NCBI GenBank assembly: GCA_038380795.1
Contig: CM076277.1
Coordinates: 6,291,501-6,355,500 of the forward strand
DNA length: 64,000 nucleotides
Reading direction: 5' to 3'
Source of the DNA: Pyrocephalus nanus
Lineage: Eukaryota; Chordata; Aves; Passeriformes; Tyrannidae
The position numbers were made by a program, and so were the translations under genes. Position 1 is the first letter of the stretch; each line of letters starts with the position of its first letter. The notes under the pieces were generated by a model that saw only the letters and a program-made list of their open reading frames with translations, was not told the DNA's origin and ran no database searches. Positions 35,876 through 49,369 of this stretch are shown in pieces.

Positions 35876-38800
35876 GTCTGTTTACTTTCTTAAAGCTTTC
35901 AAGAAGCTCAACTGATTTCTCCCCTCTCTGTGAGAGACCCAGCCTTTCCCAAACTTGCCAGAGTAGATGTGATTCCCTGTGTTCTTTTCCCTGCCCTAGT
36001 TAAGAGAAGTTTTGTCAGTTTGATGACTTTTCCTCCCTCTCAGCAAGGCTAATGCTTTGGCACAGGTCCTTAACAACTGAATGTTCTGCAGTCAGATGGC
36101 TTGTCCCACATCAGCTTTTCCTGTACCCCCAGCCAGCCCACCCTCTGCTGTGGTGAATCAGTTTGATTGTAAAAAAACAAGAGGAGAAAAAAATCCAAGC
36201 CCCCCTAAAAATAAGCAAGCCAGGCTGTAGTTGTTGCTGAGCAGGTTCCACTCCCCTCAGTGTCCCCAGGGAGCTGATTTTCCGTGGGTTGATCCACAAA
36301 GTACAAGTGATGGGTGTCTCCAAGAGATTCCCAGCTCAGTGCTGGTCACTGCAGGTGCACAACCAAGGGAGGGGAGGACACGAGCAAGAGTCACCCAAAG
36401 TCTACAAACTGCAAAACATTCCTCTGTTAAAATCCCATTGGAACAATGGGTATCTGTGGAATGAGGAGACTCTGCTGCTTTGAATCACAATTTTTGCTCT
36501 GACTTGAGAGTGCTCCTAATTCCTCCCTTTCCTGACATTTTACCCCTTCCAACTCTTTGTCCACCAGTGCTTCCTTTTTCCACCAGAGATGCCTTGGAGG
36601 CATATTTATGGGTGGTGATGGGGTCCCCAGACATCAGTGACTCAGGAATTCCTCCCACTCAGACATCCTAAACCTACGTGCCTTGGTAGCTTTTGTCATT
36701 TTTCCTTAAAGATGCCTAAATGAGTCTGACAGACACTGAAATGATGCTGCTATTTGTGAATAAAAGGCAGCCACACCTGGCAGCAGCTGGCCATTGTCTT
36801 CAGAAGTTTTGCACAAATGGAAAGATCTGATCCCAAAAGTGTAGCTTAGCAAAGTCTGAGTTTCAGGGCTCAGGGGGGTGCTGGGAAGATAACTCCTGGA
36901 GCTGCTTCTCATTAAGATACAAGTGCACAATAAAATGGAATGCAGAAAATTAAATCTCCATGGTTTGTGGCGTTGTGCCATTTACCTTCAAGTTTAAAAA
37001 ATAATAATAAAAAAAAAAACAGCATGAGAAAATGACAAAGAGAAGAAACACAACTAAAAAGACTGAGCAAAAAAATGTGGTAGTGAGTAACAAAAGCCAC
37101 AGCCCATCTCCCACAATGTCCTGAAAAGGCAGAACCCCCCACCACGAACCAGAGACTGAGTTTTGTGGAATTTAGGTTAGAAAACATCACACAGATTTTC
37201 CGTCCCCTAAAAAACGTCTGCTGGCCACTGCTTTCTAAAGGAAACATGTCTAGAAAACTGTAAAAAGAATACTGCTTCCTTTTTGTAGAGCAGAACTGCT
37301 CAGCAACAGGTAAATACATATGTTCTTTTATACTTTTCATGCTCTGGATAACACATCCAGGCATTTTATAGCCATTGGGTCAGCACTGACACGGAACCAC
37401 CAGCTCACAGACAGTGACAGCCCATCCCAACTCCATCCAAATGGAGGAAGTGAAGACTGCATCGCATCCAAAGTTCTCCAGCCCTTCCAACAGGCAGAAC
37501 ATAATTATTTATACTGATTTCTGCCAATCCAATTACAATGGAGCAATTAGAAATGATGCACATACAAGGAATCAATAACTATCCAAAGTGAGATCGTGTT
37601 GGATGTGGGGGGAAAAGCAAAGCAAGGAAGTCCAAACCCAGAGGAGTTTCTCTGTCTGAGCTCTGGTTCCATTCCAGCTGTGAGGAGTCAGGGTTTGACT
37701 CCAGCAAACACTGGACCAGAAAATGAAACCTGCCACAGCCATTGTGTGAGATGGCTCCAGGCACAGTTTGTTTCCCTCATCATTAACAATGCATATTCTG
37801 ATGAGACACGACCATTGCAATCTGCTCTGAAAGTCCAAAATAAGGTTCCAAAAATTTTATGCATATTGGCAGCCACATATTTTATACAAACATGATTTTC
37901 CAGTCAGGTCATAATGCCATCTTAAACTCAGAGTAAATTTTTGCAGCTAAGTTATAAACCTCTGAAAGCAGCATTTTATAATGGAAATGCTGATATAAGC
38001 TTAACCAGAGCAGCAAGAAGAGTGCCATACACTATAAAAATAAAAGTGAATCATAAAGCAGTTAAGGTTTGATTACTATAAAATACCTGGGCTTGAAATT
38101 TTTGATTCAGACTTGTTTTTTTTTTTAATTACATCTCATGACCTAGAGATACTTTTTGGACAGATAATGTCTAGGGAATTAGATCAAAGATGCTTTTTGT
38201 AACTTCAGAATACAGCACTAATGTGCTCCATGGTCTCCTTCAAGCATAAAACATAAGACTTTGAAAGTTATTTGGTCTACTAGTAAATAACAGTGGGAAG
38301 TGGAGCTTGCAATTAAGGAAAAACTCCTTCTCTGATCTCCAGCCAATCAGAATTGAGATTTATGGGGGTAAACTAAGAAAAAAAAAAAAGGTAAAAAAGA
38401 AAAAAGGAAAAGCCTCCTAAGATTTCAAAGATGCCTAGTAGGAATATTTCTTAATTGAGCCATGCTTTAGAGCTGCATGGAATTGTTCTTATTAAAAATT
38501 GAATAAGAACAGAGGAGAAGAACATGGGAGCTTTTGAGAGATTAGAGCTTTGTAAGATTTACTTAAAAGCTTTCTATTAGACTTCAGGGGTTCTCTCACA
38601 TCTCAAAAACTCACCTACACAAAACAGTCAGAAAAGTCAGGGGTTCCAGCCACCAAAACCTGCAATTGGGTGACTGGAAAACAAGACAAAAGTCCTTCTT
38701 TCCAAGACAGCAGCATTGCTGATGCTGAACCCATGTGTTTTCTTTCTTTGCCAAATAATCTTCATGTTGCTTTTTTAGAGCAGGTTCATTTTCAACCTTC

Positions 38801-39397
38801 CTGATACTTCTGATGTAACTCACTGAGAACCATCTCTGGCTGGGCTGCTCCCAGTTTCCCATCTAACACAGAGTTTGCAGGGGGTTGGATATTTCCAGAA
38901 CACCCCAGAAGTTCCTTTACACCATGAATCTCGACATCCAGAGGGACCAGAGGTATTTTATCTCTGATTAAAGAATTTTTTGTGGGGTGAGCAGGACGCA
39001 TAACACACCTCAAAGATCTTGCTGCAGACCCAGGCCCCTTCTGGAGTTTTATCACCTTTCTTTGCTAAAACTGCAGGTTTGCTTTGAAATCCTAAAATAT
39101 GCCACCTGCTCTCTTATTTTGGAATCCACCTGCAAAAAAATGGAGCCTTAAAGATTCATCAGATGGAGACAAAAAACCCCCCCTTCTCAGTTCCTTGGCT
39201 CCCATCTGTGCTAACCCTGTCTTAGCAAGTGCACCTCCTGCATCATGCCAAGCTTTCAAGCATTGGCAGACTTTGGGGATTTCACAAATGAAACACTTAA
39301 TACTTCTGGGCAACCTGAGGAGCTTTGCTGATCTTTGTTCATATTGCATTTCCAGCTCCTTCAAAGTTGGCTCCCAGACCAGTTTCCCATTAGTTTT
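35876..39397. other. Unique non-coding sequence with short A-rich tracts
   Basis: Simple A-rich patches lie at about 37000-37019 (AATAATAATA then A10) and 38380-38410, with a T11 at 38116-38126. The longest frame is 150 codons (minus, 36912-37364). It includes a Leu/Phe-rich stretch encoded by the complement of the A-rich patch and is not a credible protein. Confidence 0.6.
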
Positions 39398-39410
39398 TTT
39401 TTTTTTTAAT
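39398..39410. repeat. Poly(T) tract, about 13 nt
   Basis: T run followed by AATTTTTTATC. It gives rise to poly-Lys or poly-Phe in the overlapping frames at 39092-39491. Confidence 0.85.
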
Positions 39411-39532
39411 TTTTTATCAAAATCTCCAATGACACATTCCCAGCCCATTCCCCCTGTTTGCAGAGCTATTACATGTTTTAAAAGGAGCTAATCCCGACTC
39501 CCACATAACCACCAGTGGGCATAGGAAGCTTC

Positions 39533-39547
39533 AAAAAAAAAAAAAAA
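39533..39547. repeat. Poly(A) tract, 15 nt
   Basis: Uninterrupted A run, followed by TGCTGCTGCTG. No associated element is visible. Confidence 0.9.
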
Positions 39548-39712
39548 TGCTGCTGCTGAATGTTGCTTGGGCTGATATGACAGATATGTGGAAATAAAAA
39601 TGCTGCTAATAGACTCAGTGTATACTAATGGAATAGCAATTCAGGCTGTACTTGCTTTAATTTGAAGGGAGGGGCAATCTAATGATCAATCAGAAAACTG
39701 GGGAAGATTGCT

Positions 39713-39775
39713 CAGAAAAAAAAATTAAAAAAAAAAAAAAAAGGATAAAAAGAAATAAAGAAGAAAAAAAGAGAT
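39713..39775. repeat. A-rich low-complexity tract
   Basis: About 60 bp of A runs broken by single T or G residues, including one run of about 17 A. A minus-strand frame through it encodes a Phe/Leu-rich stretch and is composition-driven. Confidence 0.9.
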
Positions 39776-42159
39776 GGAAAGCAAAGATGATGGATCTTAT
39801 TTGAAAAGCTTGAGTGCCCCAGGTTTCTGGGGTCTCTGAGCTGGTCAGTCCAGGTTCCTCCCAGAGCTGCAGCAGGGGCTTGGTTAGGACAGAGGACGTG
39901 GAGACTGCAAGTCCTGGTATTTTCAACTCAGCAAGGATTTACTGCTTGATCTCTCTAACCCCCATCCCTAAAATACAGAAATGATTAAAAGCGAGTGAGT
40001 GGGAATAAAAGGATGTTACTTCTGTGCCCAGTTCTTCTGGGAACTGTGTTTCTTCTGCAGTGAGTCCTTCTGGGAACAGCCTTTCAGAGCTGTTGGTGTG
40101 TCTGAGCTTTCTGGAGACTAAAGCCAAGCAAGAAACTGGAATGAATAATTTAATCTGGAAGTTTAAGGTTTTTTTAGTTATTCTACATTTACCAGCAAAG
40201 CATGGTTTGGTCTCATTGTCTCCTATTTCGTGACAATAAACGCTCTGAATTTTACACTAGAAAATCAGATATAAAATTATTAAAAGACAGGACCTGGTTA
40301 ACAATAGAAGGGAGCTAAAGTTAAGCAAGTGAGGCAAAGACTTATAGGGTAATTCTGTAAAGGGGACACAAGACAGCAGCACAAAAAAGGACCAGAGCCT
40401 GCCAAGCTCAGCTGAGGATGCAGGACAGGGGAGGCTGCACAGACCTGGGCATCACCCAGTGCCGACACAGCAGAGAACTCCCAACAGAAACCAACATTTC
40501 CCAGGGGAGAGGGACAAAATGAACACACAAGGGAAGGTTTTGAAGAACATGGCAAGTGCAGCCAAGGGACAGATATGAGAGGAAGGGCAACATATCCCTT
40601 ACAATTATTTCCCATACAAAGATGCAAAGAAAAGGAAAAATTGAGAGCGGCTTAAAAGGCATGGCTTGGAAAAATAGAAACTTGGGGATTAATATTAGGA
40701 ATTTGAAAAAGTGATTATGTGAACTCAAAAGAAATAGCATCACAAATTAAGATGATTTTTACTGCTTTCTTGATAAAGAAACAATGTGTCCAGCCAGGAG
40801 AAATTTAGTCCTTGTGATAAAAGAAAAAAAAAAAAAAAAGAGGAAAATAAAGACAAACTGCAATGAACCCCTAAATCCCTTCTTATTCTCCTATGCACAT
40901 TAAATCTTAACACCATCTAATACACATTCTTCATATAGAATATTCCTTTAGCATTGTATTCCTGCTTTCAGCATAACTGCCATAATTATTGTTTCCAATT
41001 AAAGCCAAGATTTCCTTTATGCACAATATTTTTTTAAAGGGAAAGGTGTGCACACATAGAACACTCACACTGATCATACACTACATTCTTTATCTGGTTT
41101 AATGTTCTATAATTAGCCTCATATCCCCATACAAGCTCCGTACTGTAACTATGAGACTGTAGTGTACAAAAATCCCTCTGTAACACTCTGAAACCACCTT
41201 CAGCAAATGTGAATAATATCTAAACTTATGTGCAACCAAGTTGCTGTTTTGTTCTTTTTTTTTTTTTTTAATTAAATCACTAGCCTGCTAAAAATCTGAT
41301 GGTTAATCATCTTATCAATTTAGACATTTGTAAAGATCTCCCCAAGGAATATTCTTCAGTCTTAGAACCTTAATATCCCTTCTAAAAACATCACTGCACA
41401 ACCAACACCACAGCAAAGGAAATTCGATTTTCTAAAAGTGAAAAACACTATCTCAAAAGAATTTAAGGGGATTTTTAAAGTTTATTCAGCAGCACAGGCT
41501 GCCTTGTGGTTATAGAATATTCAGCTGTGATCCCAGCATAAGAGCTTTGCTCTTCAGTGTTAACTCACACGAGCCACTCCGAGGCTCTCGTGTATGTTTG
41601 TACAGAACCAGGATAACTGGAGAAGCTCCTCTACAGATTAGTTTTCTCTTTTTTTTTAACTGGAGATTACAAAATTATCAGGAATTTACCAGCGCTGGTC
41701 TGAAGAGTCACCTACAAAGCCCAGACGTGATACGAGACACCATCAGAACACACAGCAACATTTTTTTTAAGAAAATCTCTTACAGCTCATGCCATTTTAA
41801 AATTTTTTGTCAATTAATTTTCATCTGTTAATTAACAGTGAAATCCAGTCATAGGAACTGAAAACAATGAAAACTAGCAATGTTTTGGGGAGTTGTTCTG
41901 TGTACTTAAAAATGCTTTAGCATGTATTTTTGTAGGGTTTATGCTAAAACAAACCTTGTCCCTCTTACATTGTGCTCCCTACTTGAGGTCATCAGCAGCT
42001 CAGTCAATGGTATTTAATTGTTTACTGACACTGCATTAGCCTCAAATCACTTCCCTCCTAAATGTTCACCAGAATAGCCCACATGAAGTGAATATATCAA
42101 CATTTTGTGTGTAACAGCTCAAAGTCTAATGGGCAAAGTCTCCAACTGCTGCTGCCATT
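39776..42159. other. Unique non-coding sequence with A and T runs
   Basis: Poly(A) at 40824-40839 and poly(T) at about 41257-41269. Two overlapping minus-strand frames (40298-40743) have no domain. No transposon is recognised. Confidence 0.6.
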
Positions 42160-42250
42160 CATTTTGATAAAATAGTAGCCATGAATAATTAGTATTCATT
42201 TGCTCTAATTAAGGAATATAGCTAATGGAGGCTGGATTTAGAACAGTGTG
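42160..42250. promoter_or_regulatory. Short homeodomain-motif-rich block (candidate)
   Basis: Within 90 bp there are ATGAATAATTAGTATTCAT (a near-palindrome, 42180-42198), CTAATTAAGG and GCTAATGG, i.e. several TAAT/TAATTA cores. They lie directly before a GC-richer patch at 42260-42370. Candidate enhancer by motif density only. Confidence 0.25.
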
Positions 42251-43499
42251 AAGCAGTTTTCTGGGGCCCAGCACGCTCAGGTTGTGGCAGATCCCACCCA
42301 GGACGTGGGTGCTGCCTGAGCAAGGTGGGCACGAGGCAGGACAGGGCCCAGGGCCAAGCCCTGTGTGAGGAATTGGAAGAGAATTCCAAGAGCAGACATG
42401 GACTGCAGCATTTCTCAGGTCCTACACTTCCCGAGCACCAGATTCTGTGAATTATGCCTAAAGCAGAAATTCAGTACTACAAGTACAAGGCAGCAGAGCA
42501 GATGCACAGATGCTTTTCTTTATATATTATTATGCACTGAACTTGTATATGAGTGAAGAAGTAAAGCATGGAGCAGGCAGGGAGCTTTTCCAGCTCTGTT
42601 TGGTGGCTGGGGAGCTCTGCCCAGTGGCTGGAGCTGCACAGAGAAGAGACTGAGATCTGCTCTCCTGTCACCTCATCCCTCCACAGTCATGGGTGGGCTT
42701 AGCCAGTGCCTTTGTTCATCTTTTATACAGATAAAAGGCAGAACCAGCACAGGCACCACTGAAATTAAATCTGGAGAGATTTTCTTCAGGAAGGGCTAAA
42801 TATGGGTGCCAAGCTGCTGGCACACTCCCTGGGCCTGAAGTGATGCTTCTCAGGATCAAAGCAGAAGAAAAGCATCCACCCTGCTGGTCTCCAGGCTCAG
42901 CTGAAGGATGACACTGGTGGTAGCTGCTTCCAAAAACCATTCTGGCATGAATGTCCCTGTGCTGCAGCTCCCTGGGAGCAGCACATCAGTCCTGGCTGGG
43001 AGATGGGGCCATCAGTCAGTGCTCCCGAATCCCAGCACCTCAAAGGAGGATGAGCATTTCAAATGCCAATCATTGGGGCAATAGCAGCCCATTGATAACT
43101 GGAGTTGTGCAGGGAATAAGCAAAGAGTGTTACACCTATTGCATTATCATTTTGATTTTTCTATCCTTTGAAAATGCAAAAATCATTGGCACTTTAAAAA
43201 AAGAATTCTTACCTACGTTACCCTTTAATCCTTCCTCTTTTCTAATTCATCTATGTTTTCAGTTAATAAAAAGAAAACAATTATTCTTGTTAAATCAGCT
43301 AAATTTACAGTTGAACAGAACAACATGCCACCTCTAGCTTTAAAATAGTAAAAATAATCTCTTTTTTTTAAAAAAAAATCCTACAAAATTTAGACAGTTT
43401 ACCCTAAATCCCACTTTTTTGTTCCTCTCTTTAAAATGCCTTCTGGGAAGAGGCCAAATTACATAGTAAGGACTTCTAAAGGGCTTAATAACACAATCA
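42251..43499. other. Non-coding sequence with a GC-rich patch
   Basis: 42260-42370 is GC-rich with GGGCCCAGGGCC-type words and a small stem CACCCA...TGGGTG. The remainder is ordinary AT-rich sequence. T8A9 at 43362-43378 is a perfect 16-bp A/T palindrome. Confidence 0.6.
43362..43378. repeat. T8A9 palindromic run
   Basis: Eight T followed directly by nine A. It is self-complementary and can extrude or slip. Confidence 0.9.
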
Positions 43500-43770
43500 G
43501 ATTTGATGTGAAAATGGTTATAGATTCTGCTCTACAGTGGTGTTAGTTGGCTCAGCTATAAAATATCTATATCTCTGTATCAATGATAGATGACCTGGTA
43601 TAATAAAAGATCTTGACTTGCGTGTATGTTAACAATTAATGGGATGTATAATGTATCACATACTGTGTGTGGAAGGTAATAAAGAGGTGTAAATGAGAAT
43701 TACACTGGTTAATTGGTGTCATTAATGGTTCTTTTGTTCTGCTAGAAAAGCAGTATCTTATTCTGAAGAT
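43500..43770. promoter_or_regulatory. Candidate conserved non-coding element
   Basis: Repeat-free AT-rich block with GTTAACAATTAATGGG near 43629, GGTTAATTGGTGTCATTAAT near 43707, and CTTTTGTTCTGC. Several TAAT and SOX-like words occur within 120 bp. The regulatory role is inference. Confidence 0.27.
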
Positions 43771-46700
43771 GATATTGTAGGGCTGACTGCAGCCTTCAAG
43801 TCAAGAGTTGAGATGAGTTAAAAATGCCAGCTCAGCTATCAAGTTACTTCTTTAGGGATCTGTCCCGACATGAAACCTGCTTAGAAATCCAGATTCCATC
43901 CTCTCAAACATCCCTCTCCTTGTGATTACCCTCAGACCTCACCCATGCCTTGCAGAGCAGATCCCCACAAGGTTCCTTCTGTCTGTAGCAGATCCAGGCA
44001 TTGCTCTCCGTGTTTTCCAGGCAGTCACAGTCCTGGCTGAGTCTCCCTGTGATCCTTCCAGTCTATCCTATCCCATCTAGCACAACCAACCCATCCCTGC
44101 ACTGCTGGCACTGTGATAACCATTTCCCCCCTCGATCAGTGTATTTTAATCCCTGCTGCAGCCTCCTGCCCTGCCCCAGCAAACACCGCTGCTGCACCAT
44201 TTTTCTTCTGTCACTTTAAAGACCATGTTTAGAAAATTAAGTCCTACAACCCTCAGCTGGCTGGAAGAAATGCTTTTTATAGAGGACTTCTGGAATATCT
44301 AATGACAGATAGGTTCAACTCTAAATATTGTGAAAGGGAAGGGGAGGAGTTGAATCTCTTCTTCCAGTTCAGAGAGGAAACTGGTACTTGGGACTGAAAG
44401 CCAGGATTCCAAATTCCACCCTATCCAGAAGAATATGCTGATATTCCTCTGCTTAAGAAAAGAAAGAACATGAAAATGCAAAGCACTGCAAAGCCTCTGC
44501 CACTGGGGTACAAATCTAAGAGCCAGTGGCTCTGGCTCGACAGCTCGGGAGAAGAGCCAGCACATACATCATTTTAAAGGTGAATCCAACTAACCACACC
44601 AAAAAATATTTAGCAATTATCATAAAAAATACCTTTTTAACGAGTGACTTTTTAATCAGCTCCACAGTGCTGTAAATCACAGCGTGCAGGATGTTTTCCA
44701 AAAGACTAAGTGCTCAGCCACTGAATTTCAATGGTCTGACAAACGAGGGGCTGTTCAGTGCCCACTGACACGATGATCAGGAGCTCTGTGCTGGATTTAG
44801 GGCAATGCAGAACCCCGTAAAATCACAGAATCATAGTCAGAGTTTGGAGTTTTACATCCTCCTTCAGTATTTGCGTGCTAATTTAGTGCTTGTGGAAGAT
44901 GCCAGGGATACTGAGGGGCTTTTTAAGCCAAACCAAAGGCTCAGCACGACAAAAGGAGCATAAGCCTCCAGATATGCTGCTGAACTTGGCTTTTAATGCA
45001 ATCCCAATCAAGCAGAGGGGTATGTCTACACTGACAAGCTCAGACTGCTGCAAAATCCATCTCCCCACGCTCTAGGTGGACATGGATGTGCCAGAGATGC
45101 CTCCTGGCTGCCCCACCTGCCCCTGCAGGTACAGCAGGAGCCGCTCTCAGTTTAATTCTCATGGCTCTCCTGTGGTGACAGCTGTGAGAGACAAGTGTGA
45201 AGGTCAAATACACAAGATCCTGACTGAAAGCTTTATGCCTAATCTCAAAGTCTCCAAGCCTAACAAGACTTCCTCCCAGATATCTGTCCTGAGCAGTGAC
45301 AGACCGCACAGCAGCCTTGTTTTTTTCCAGCAGAGTGATGTTTGTGGTGTGTGAGGCCAAACCCAGGATCACCACCCCAGGGTGGGGGCTGCTCACTGAA
45401 TACCCAAGCAGTGAAGGTCTAGATTTTCCAAAGCTGTTCATCACTGCTCTGGCCACTGTTACTAAGCCCAAGTCATATTATGAAGGGTTAATTGGCTTTT
45501 TCAAAAGTGGCCTGGGCACACTGGAAAGTTCATTTCAATTACCATATTTAATAAATTAATTAAATAATAATAAAAAAATATGCCTGACTGGAAGCTGCTT
45601 CCATCTCTATCTTACTTAATTCACTTGTGTAGTAAGTTTGTTGCAATGAGATGCCTGAAGAATGCCAAAAGGACAGACCATAATTCTCTCTCCAAGCCCT
45701 GTTACTGCCTTGCCCAATGCCCTGCTTTACTTATACCTGGAACCAGCCTTGAACTCCAAATCAGAGCATTCCCATGTCTGGTTAGAGAGTATGAACTTTT
45801 GAGTTTTGACATTCTCACACTACAGACATCTGTAGGGTTTAAAAATTTTAGAGCATTTAGAGCACAGCGTTCCTTTTGAACAAATTTGCATAACTAAAAG
45901 CAAACAGGCGATATAAAAATGCGTTTGTGTGCTCATCATTTTAAGGACTTGACTAAAACCTTTTTAGGGAGACAATTAGAAATGCAGAGGGAGTATGGCT
46001 GATTTATGCCTATGACAGATTCACTAACTATTCTGTCTTGGTATATTCTGAGCTCTCCATTCCCATCACCAACTGGTAAACACCCCCATTAAATATTTCT
46101 CTTTTGACCTGTACACTTATATTTCATTAGCAAACATTACACATGGGCCAATATCAGAGTAATTTATCCAAACTCAAGTTCTCTTGGTGCAGTTGGTTTT
46201 GAGAGTGGGAAGCTGCAGCACTGGAAGCCAGACAGAAATAAAGTCCTTAAACTACCCAGAACACAGTTGTGGTTTCTAAAAAACTGAAAGGTTATTTAAG
46301 CTTAATCTATTCACCTACAATTTTTACACATTTTATATTTATATGATACAATGAAAAGAAGGCAGAACAACTCTGTTAACTGTGTAGGACCCACACAGCA
46401 CAGGAATTTGAGTATGCACACATTGCCTGCCCTTCCCTGTGAAGGGTTGTCTCTCCAGCTTTCTTTAGTTTTTAATGTTTTCAGCTGTGAACCTGATTTT
46501 GCTTGGTTACCTCCCTCTCCTCTTCATGGAAACACAAAATGAACTGGCTGTACGTTTATTAGTTATTTGGGTCCTTTTTCCATCTCTTCTGGATGTCTCC
46601 TGATGAGATTTCTCACCCATAACTAATTACTCCAGTTGTACAGACCGAGGCATTTGCTCACAACACTAACAGTGATGTCATTTACTTAACTCAACACCTT

Positions 46701-49369
46701 TTACTTTTGGGAAAAATGTCAAAAATGTTTACTGAAAGGCTATGAAAGCATTCAGCAATTCTGAAACGTGCACTGTCTCCTTGCACAGGCATCTTGAACT
46801 CATTGTTCTTGTTGAAACAACGTGGAACAACAACAGGGCACTTCCTAAAGGAGTCACAACATTTTTCCTACGTGGTGAAGAACAGGTTGCTAAGGCAAGA
46901 TACAGCCTTTGCCTCAGAGACTTCTGGTTTAGGATTTGGGCTTGCAGCTCTCACTGCCTCGGATACAAAAGGGGATGACAGGAAAGAGAACCATCAGTAA
47001 CACCATAATCTGTAATATAAGGCAGACCCTGTTCCCTGACTGCTGGTTAGGAGTCAGGGAATCATATAAAAAGGAAAAGTATTTGTTGTCAAGCAATTGC
47101 ATCATTTGTATGTCCAAACCCTCCTGTTGCTGCAGGAGAAATGAGCTGGCACATGAGCAGTGGGCACAGGCTGGAATGAGCTCCCCTGCCCACCCCTGCC
47201 ACTCCCTATGGAGTCAGCAGTCCAGCTTCAGGAGAATGCTTTGGATCCAGACTTGCTAATGGGTCAGATCCTAGGAGAGTTCATGTACACAGCTGCAAAC
47301 ATCATCACTTTGACAGTTGCTAATCACTTCTGAAAGGTCTCACAGAAAAACGTGCCTTACTTGAAGTCAGAATGAAACAGCCCAGTAATGGTTTTCATGA
47401 CAGGAGAAAGAATAAGCACAAAAACTATTCCCCCTTCAAATGTTGCAAAAGGACAAGCCCCCACACTTTACACTGACATAGTTTTATAAACTTTAGTGGG
47501 AATTCTCCCAGGCAGAGGCTGCAGGACAGCAGCCCCACACACCCCAGCAGCTCATCCATCCCTTTCCTGGGCTCCCAGAACAGTCACCTCTGACACTGCC
47601 AGAGGTGAACCACAGCCAGAGGATGGCAATAACAATTGCAACGTTCAGCATGTCACCAGAGCCCTTGATCCTTTTTTATTCCTAGTTAGCCTGTCAGGAA
47701 ACATTTGCTCTGTACAATAGTGAAGGAGCATGGCACCAAGTGAATAACCAGAGACTAATCCTAACCTACCTCGAGTCAGTATTTCACCCTGGTTCTTACA
47801 AGATGAGTCTCTAACAGAGGGAGCAAAAGGATATTTTGATATTCTTTCATCCTTCACTGTGGTTGGGTTCTCTCTGCTACAATCCCATTATCAACAATCC
47901 TGATGGAAGTGAATTTGCTGTCCCCCCAGTTCCAGGACGTGGCTCAGTCCCGACTGTCCCCTTAGAGAGGCTGAAATTATTTTCCCAGGTTTTTGGTTTC
48001 AGTGCAAGGATTTTTATTTTAGTTGCTATGTTCTCAATCCAGATTACATTTAACAGCTAGTGATCAACAATTAATCAAGTTTACTTCAAATTAGCAATCT
48101 GACTGCACTCAGGGTGCAGGAGCTTCTAAGGAAAATAGGCTTTCCTAGAAAACCTGGGTTTTTTTCCTTTCTTAAACACATCAACTTAAAACAGAGCACT
48201 CCAAGACTCCAGTTTCATTTAGTTGTCATTGACTCCTTCAGGGAGCTCAGTGCTGAAAAGTACCCATCACACTGCCTCAGAAATCAGGGAAAGGTTTAAA
48301 AGTACAGCTACAAGGTGCTCAGGAGAGGCTCACAGACAACAGGGGAATTAATCTATTTTGGTTTCTGTGCAAAGGAGTGTTCCCCTTAATATTGCTAAGA
48401 ATTTGATGTACACATCCAGAAGCACACATTTGTTTGCTTATAAATAATTTTTAAACTCAGGAAATAAATTTGTCAGTGTTGTTTTCAGAGTCCTCAAGTT
48501 CAGGTGGCATTCTGAAGAGGAGACTGCCCTGACTGGGAAGTAATTTCTGTTTCAGGAAGCTCATTTCTTTGAGGCAAAGAACCTGAAAGTTTATAATGCT
48601 CACTAGAAGTGAATAATAATTTATTACTTATAGACATGTCTGTGCTCTGAAGTATATGGGACATGGAATGAAATCTTGGACCTATTCAAGTTAATAACAG
48701 AGCTGCCACACTTTAAAAGGGTGTTAGCCTCTATAATTTACAGTCTAAGAGAAGATATTGGTCCCTGGAAAAGTTTAATTTGAACTTCAGAGAAGAACCA
48801 GACTGTATCAGAATAGAAACCTTTCACTGATTTTAGGAATCACTTGACTGAGTTGAAGTAAGTGCATTACAACACATCTCCAGGGATGTCAGGGAATAAT
48901 ATTTATTTAAACGGTGAATGAAAAATAATTGGAAAAAAAAAAAAAAAGAAAGAAACTGTGGCAAATCCAGCCTCTGTGGACAAACAACGCACACACAAAA
49001 AAGCAAATCAATTCAAAATTTTTAGGGAAGTAGAAATCAGGTCCTCACTTACAGGAGCTCATGATTAAAAAGAGAAAGAAGCCCAGTGCCAGTGCCCTTT
49101 TAAGTGTACAAGCTCGGCACGCTGAAGAATAGAGTCTGCTTGAAATTAGTATAAATCTCACAGTGTATTAAAGCAGCAGAAGATGAGGGTAGCTATGGTA
49201 ATTCTAGCACTTTATTAAACACCAGACAAATTGAAGAGTACATTTCCTGCTTTTTGAAAGAAATGAATGATATCTCCTGATTGGGGAATGCTGAGGGCAA
49301 GGGAAGCTGCCTGGAATGGCTTCAAACAGCACCGCAGTACATCCATCAGGACATTTAGTGGGGCTTTTC
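43771..49369. other. Unique non-coding sequence, no gene seen
   Basis: Frames up to 143 codons (minus, 45040-45471) overlap others and carry no domain. An AT-only patch lies at 45545-45580 (TAATAAATTAATTAAATAAT core), and a poly(A)/GAAA patch at 48932-48955. At 44818-44836 the words AATCACAGAATCATAG resemble a CR1 terminus but the match stops after about 20 bp. Confidence 0.6.

Noticed and set aside
36912..37364. 150-codon minus-strand frame with a hydrophobic stretch as a membrane protein
   Set aside because: The Leu/Phe-rich stretch is the translation of the complement of an A-rich simple repeat at about 37000-37019.
44818..44840. CR1 terminus (AATCACAGAATCATAG)
   Set aside because: The resemblance ends after about 20 bp, and the following sequence does not continue as any CR1 form I know. 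Too short to support.
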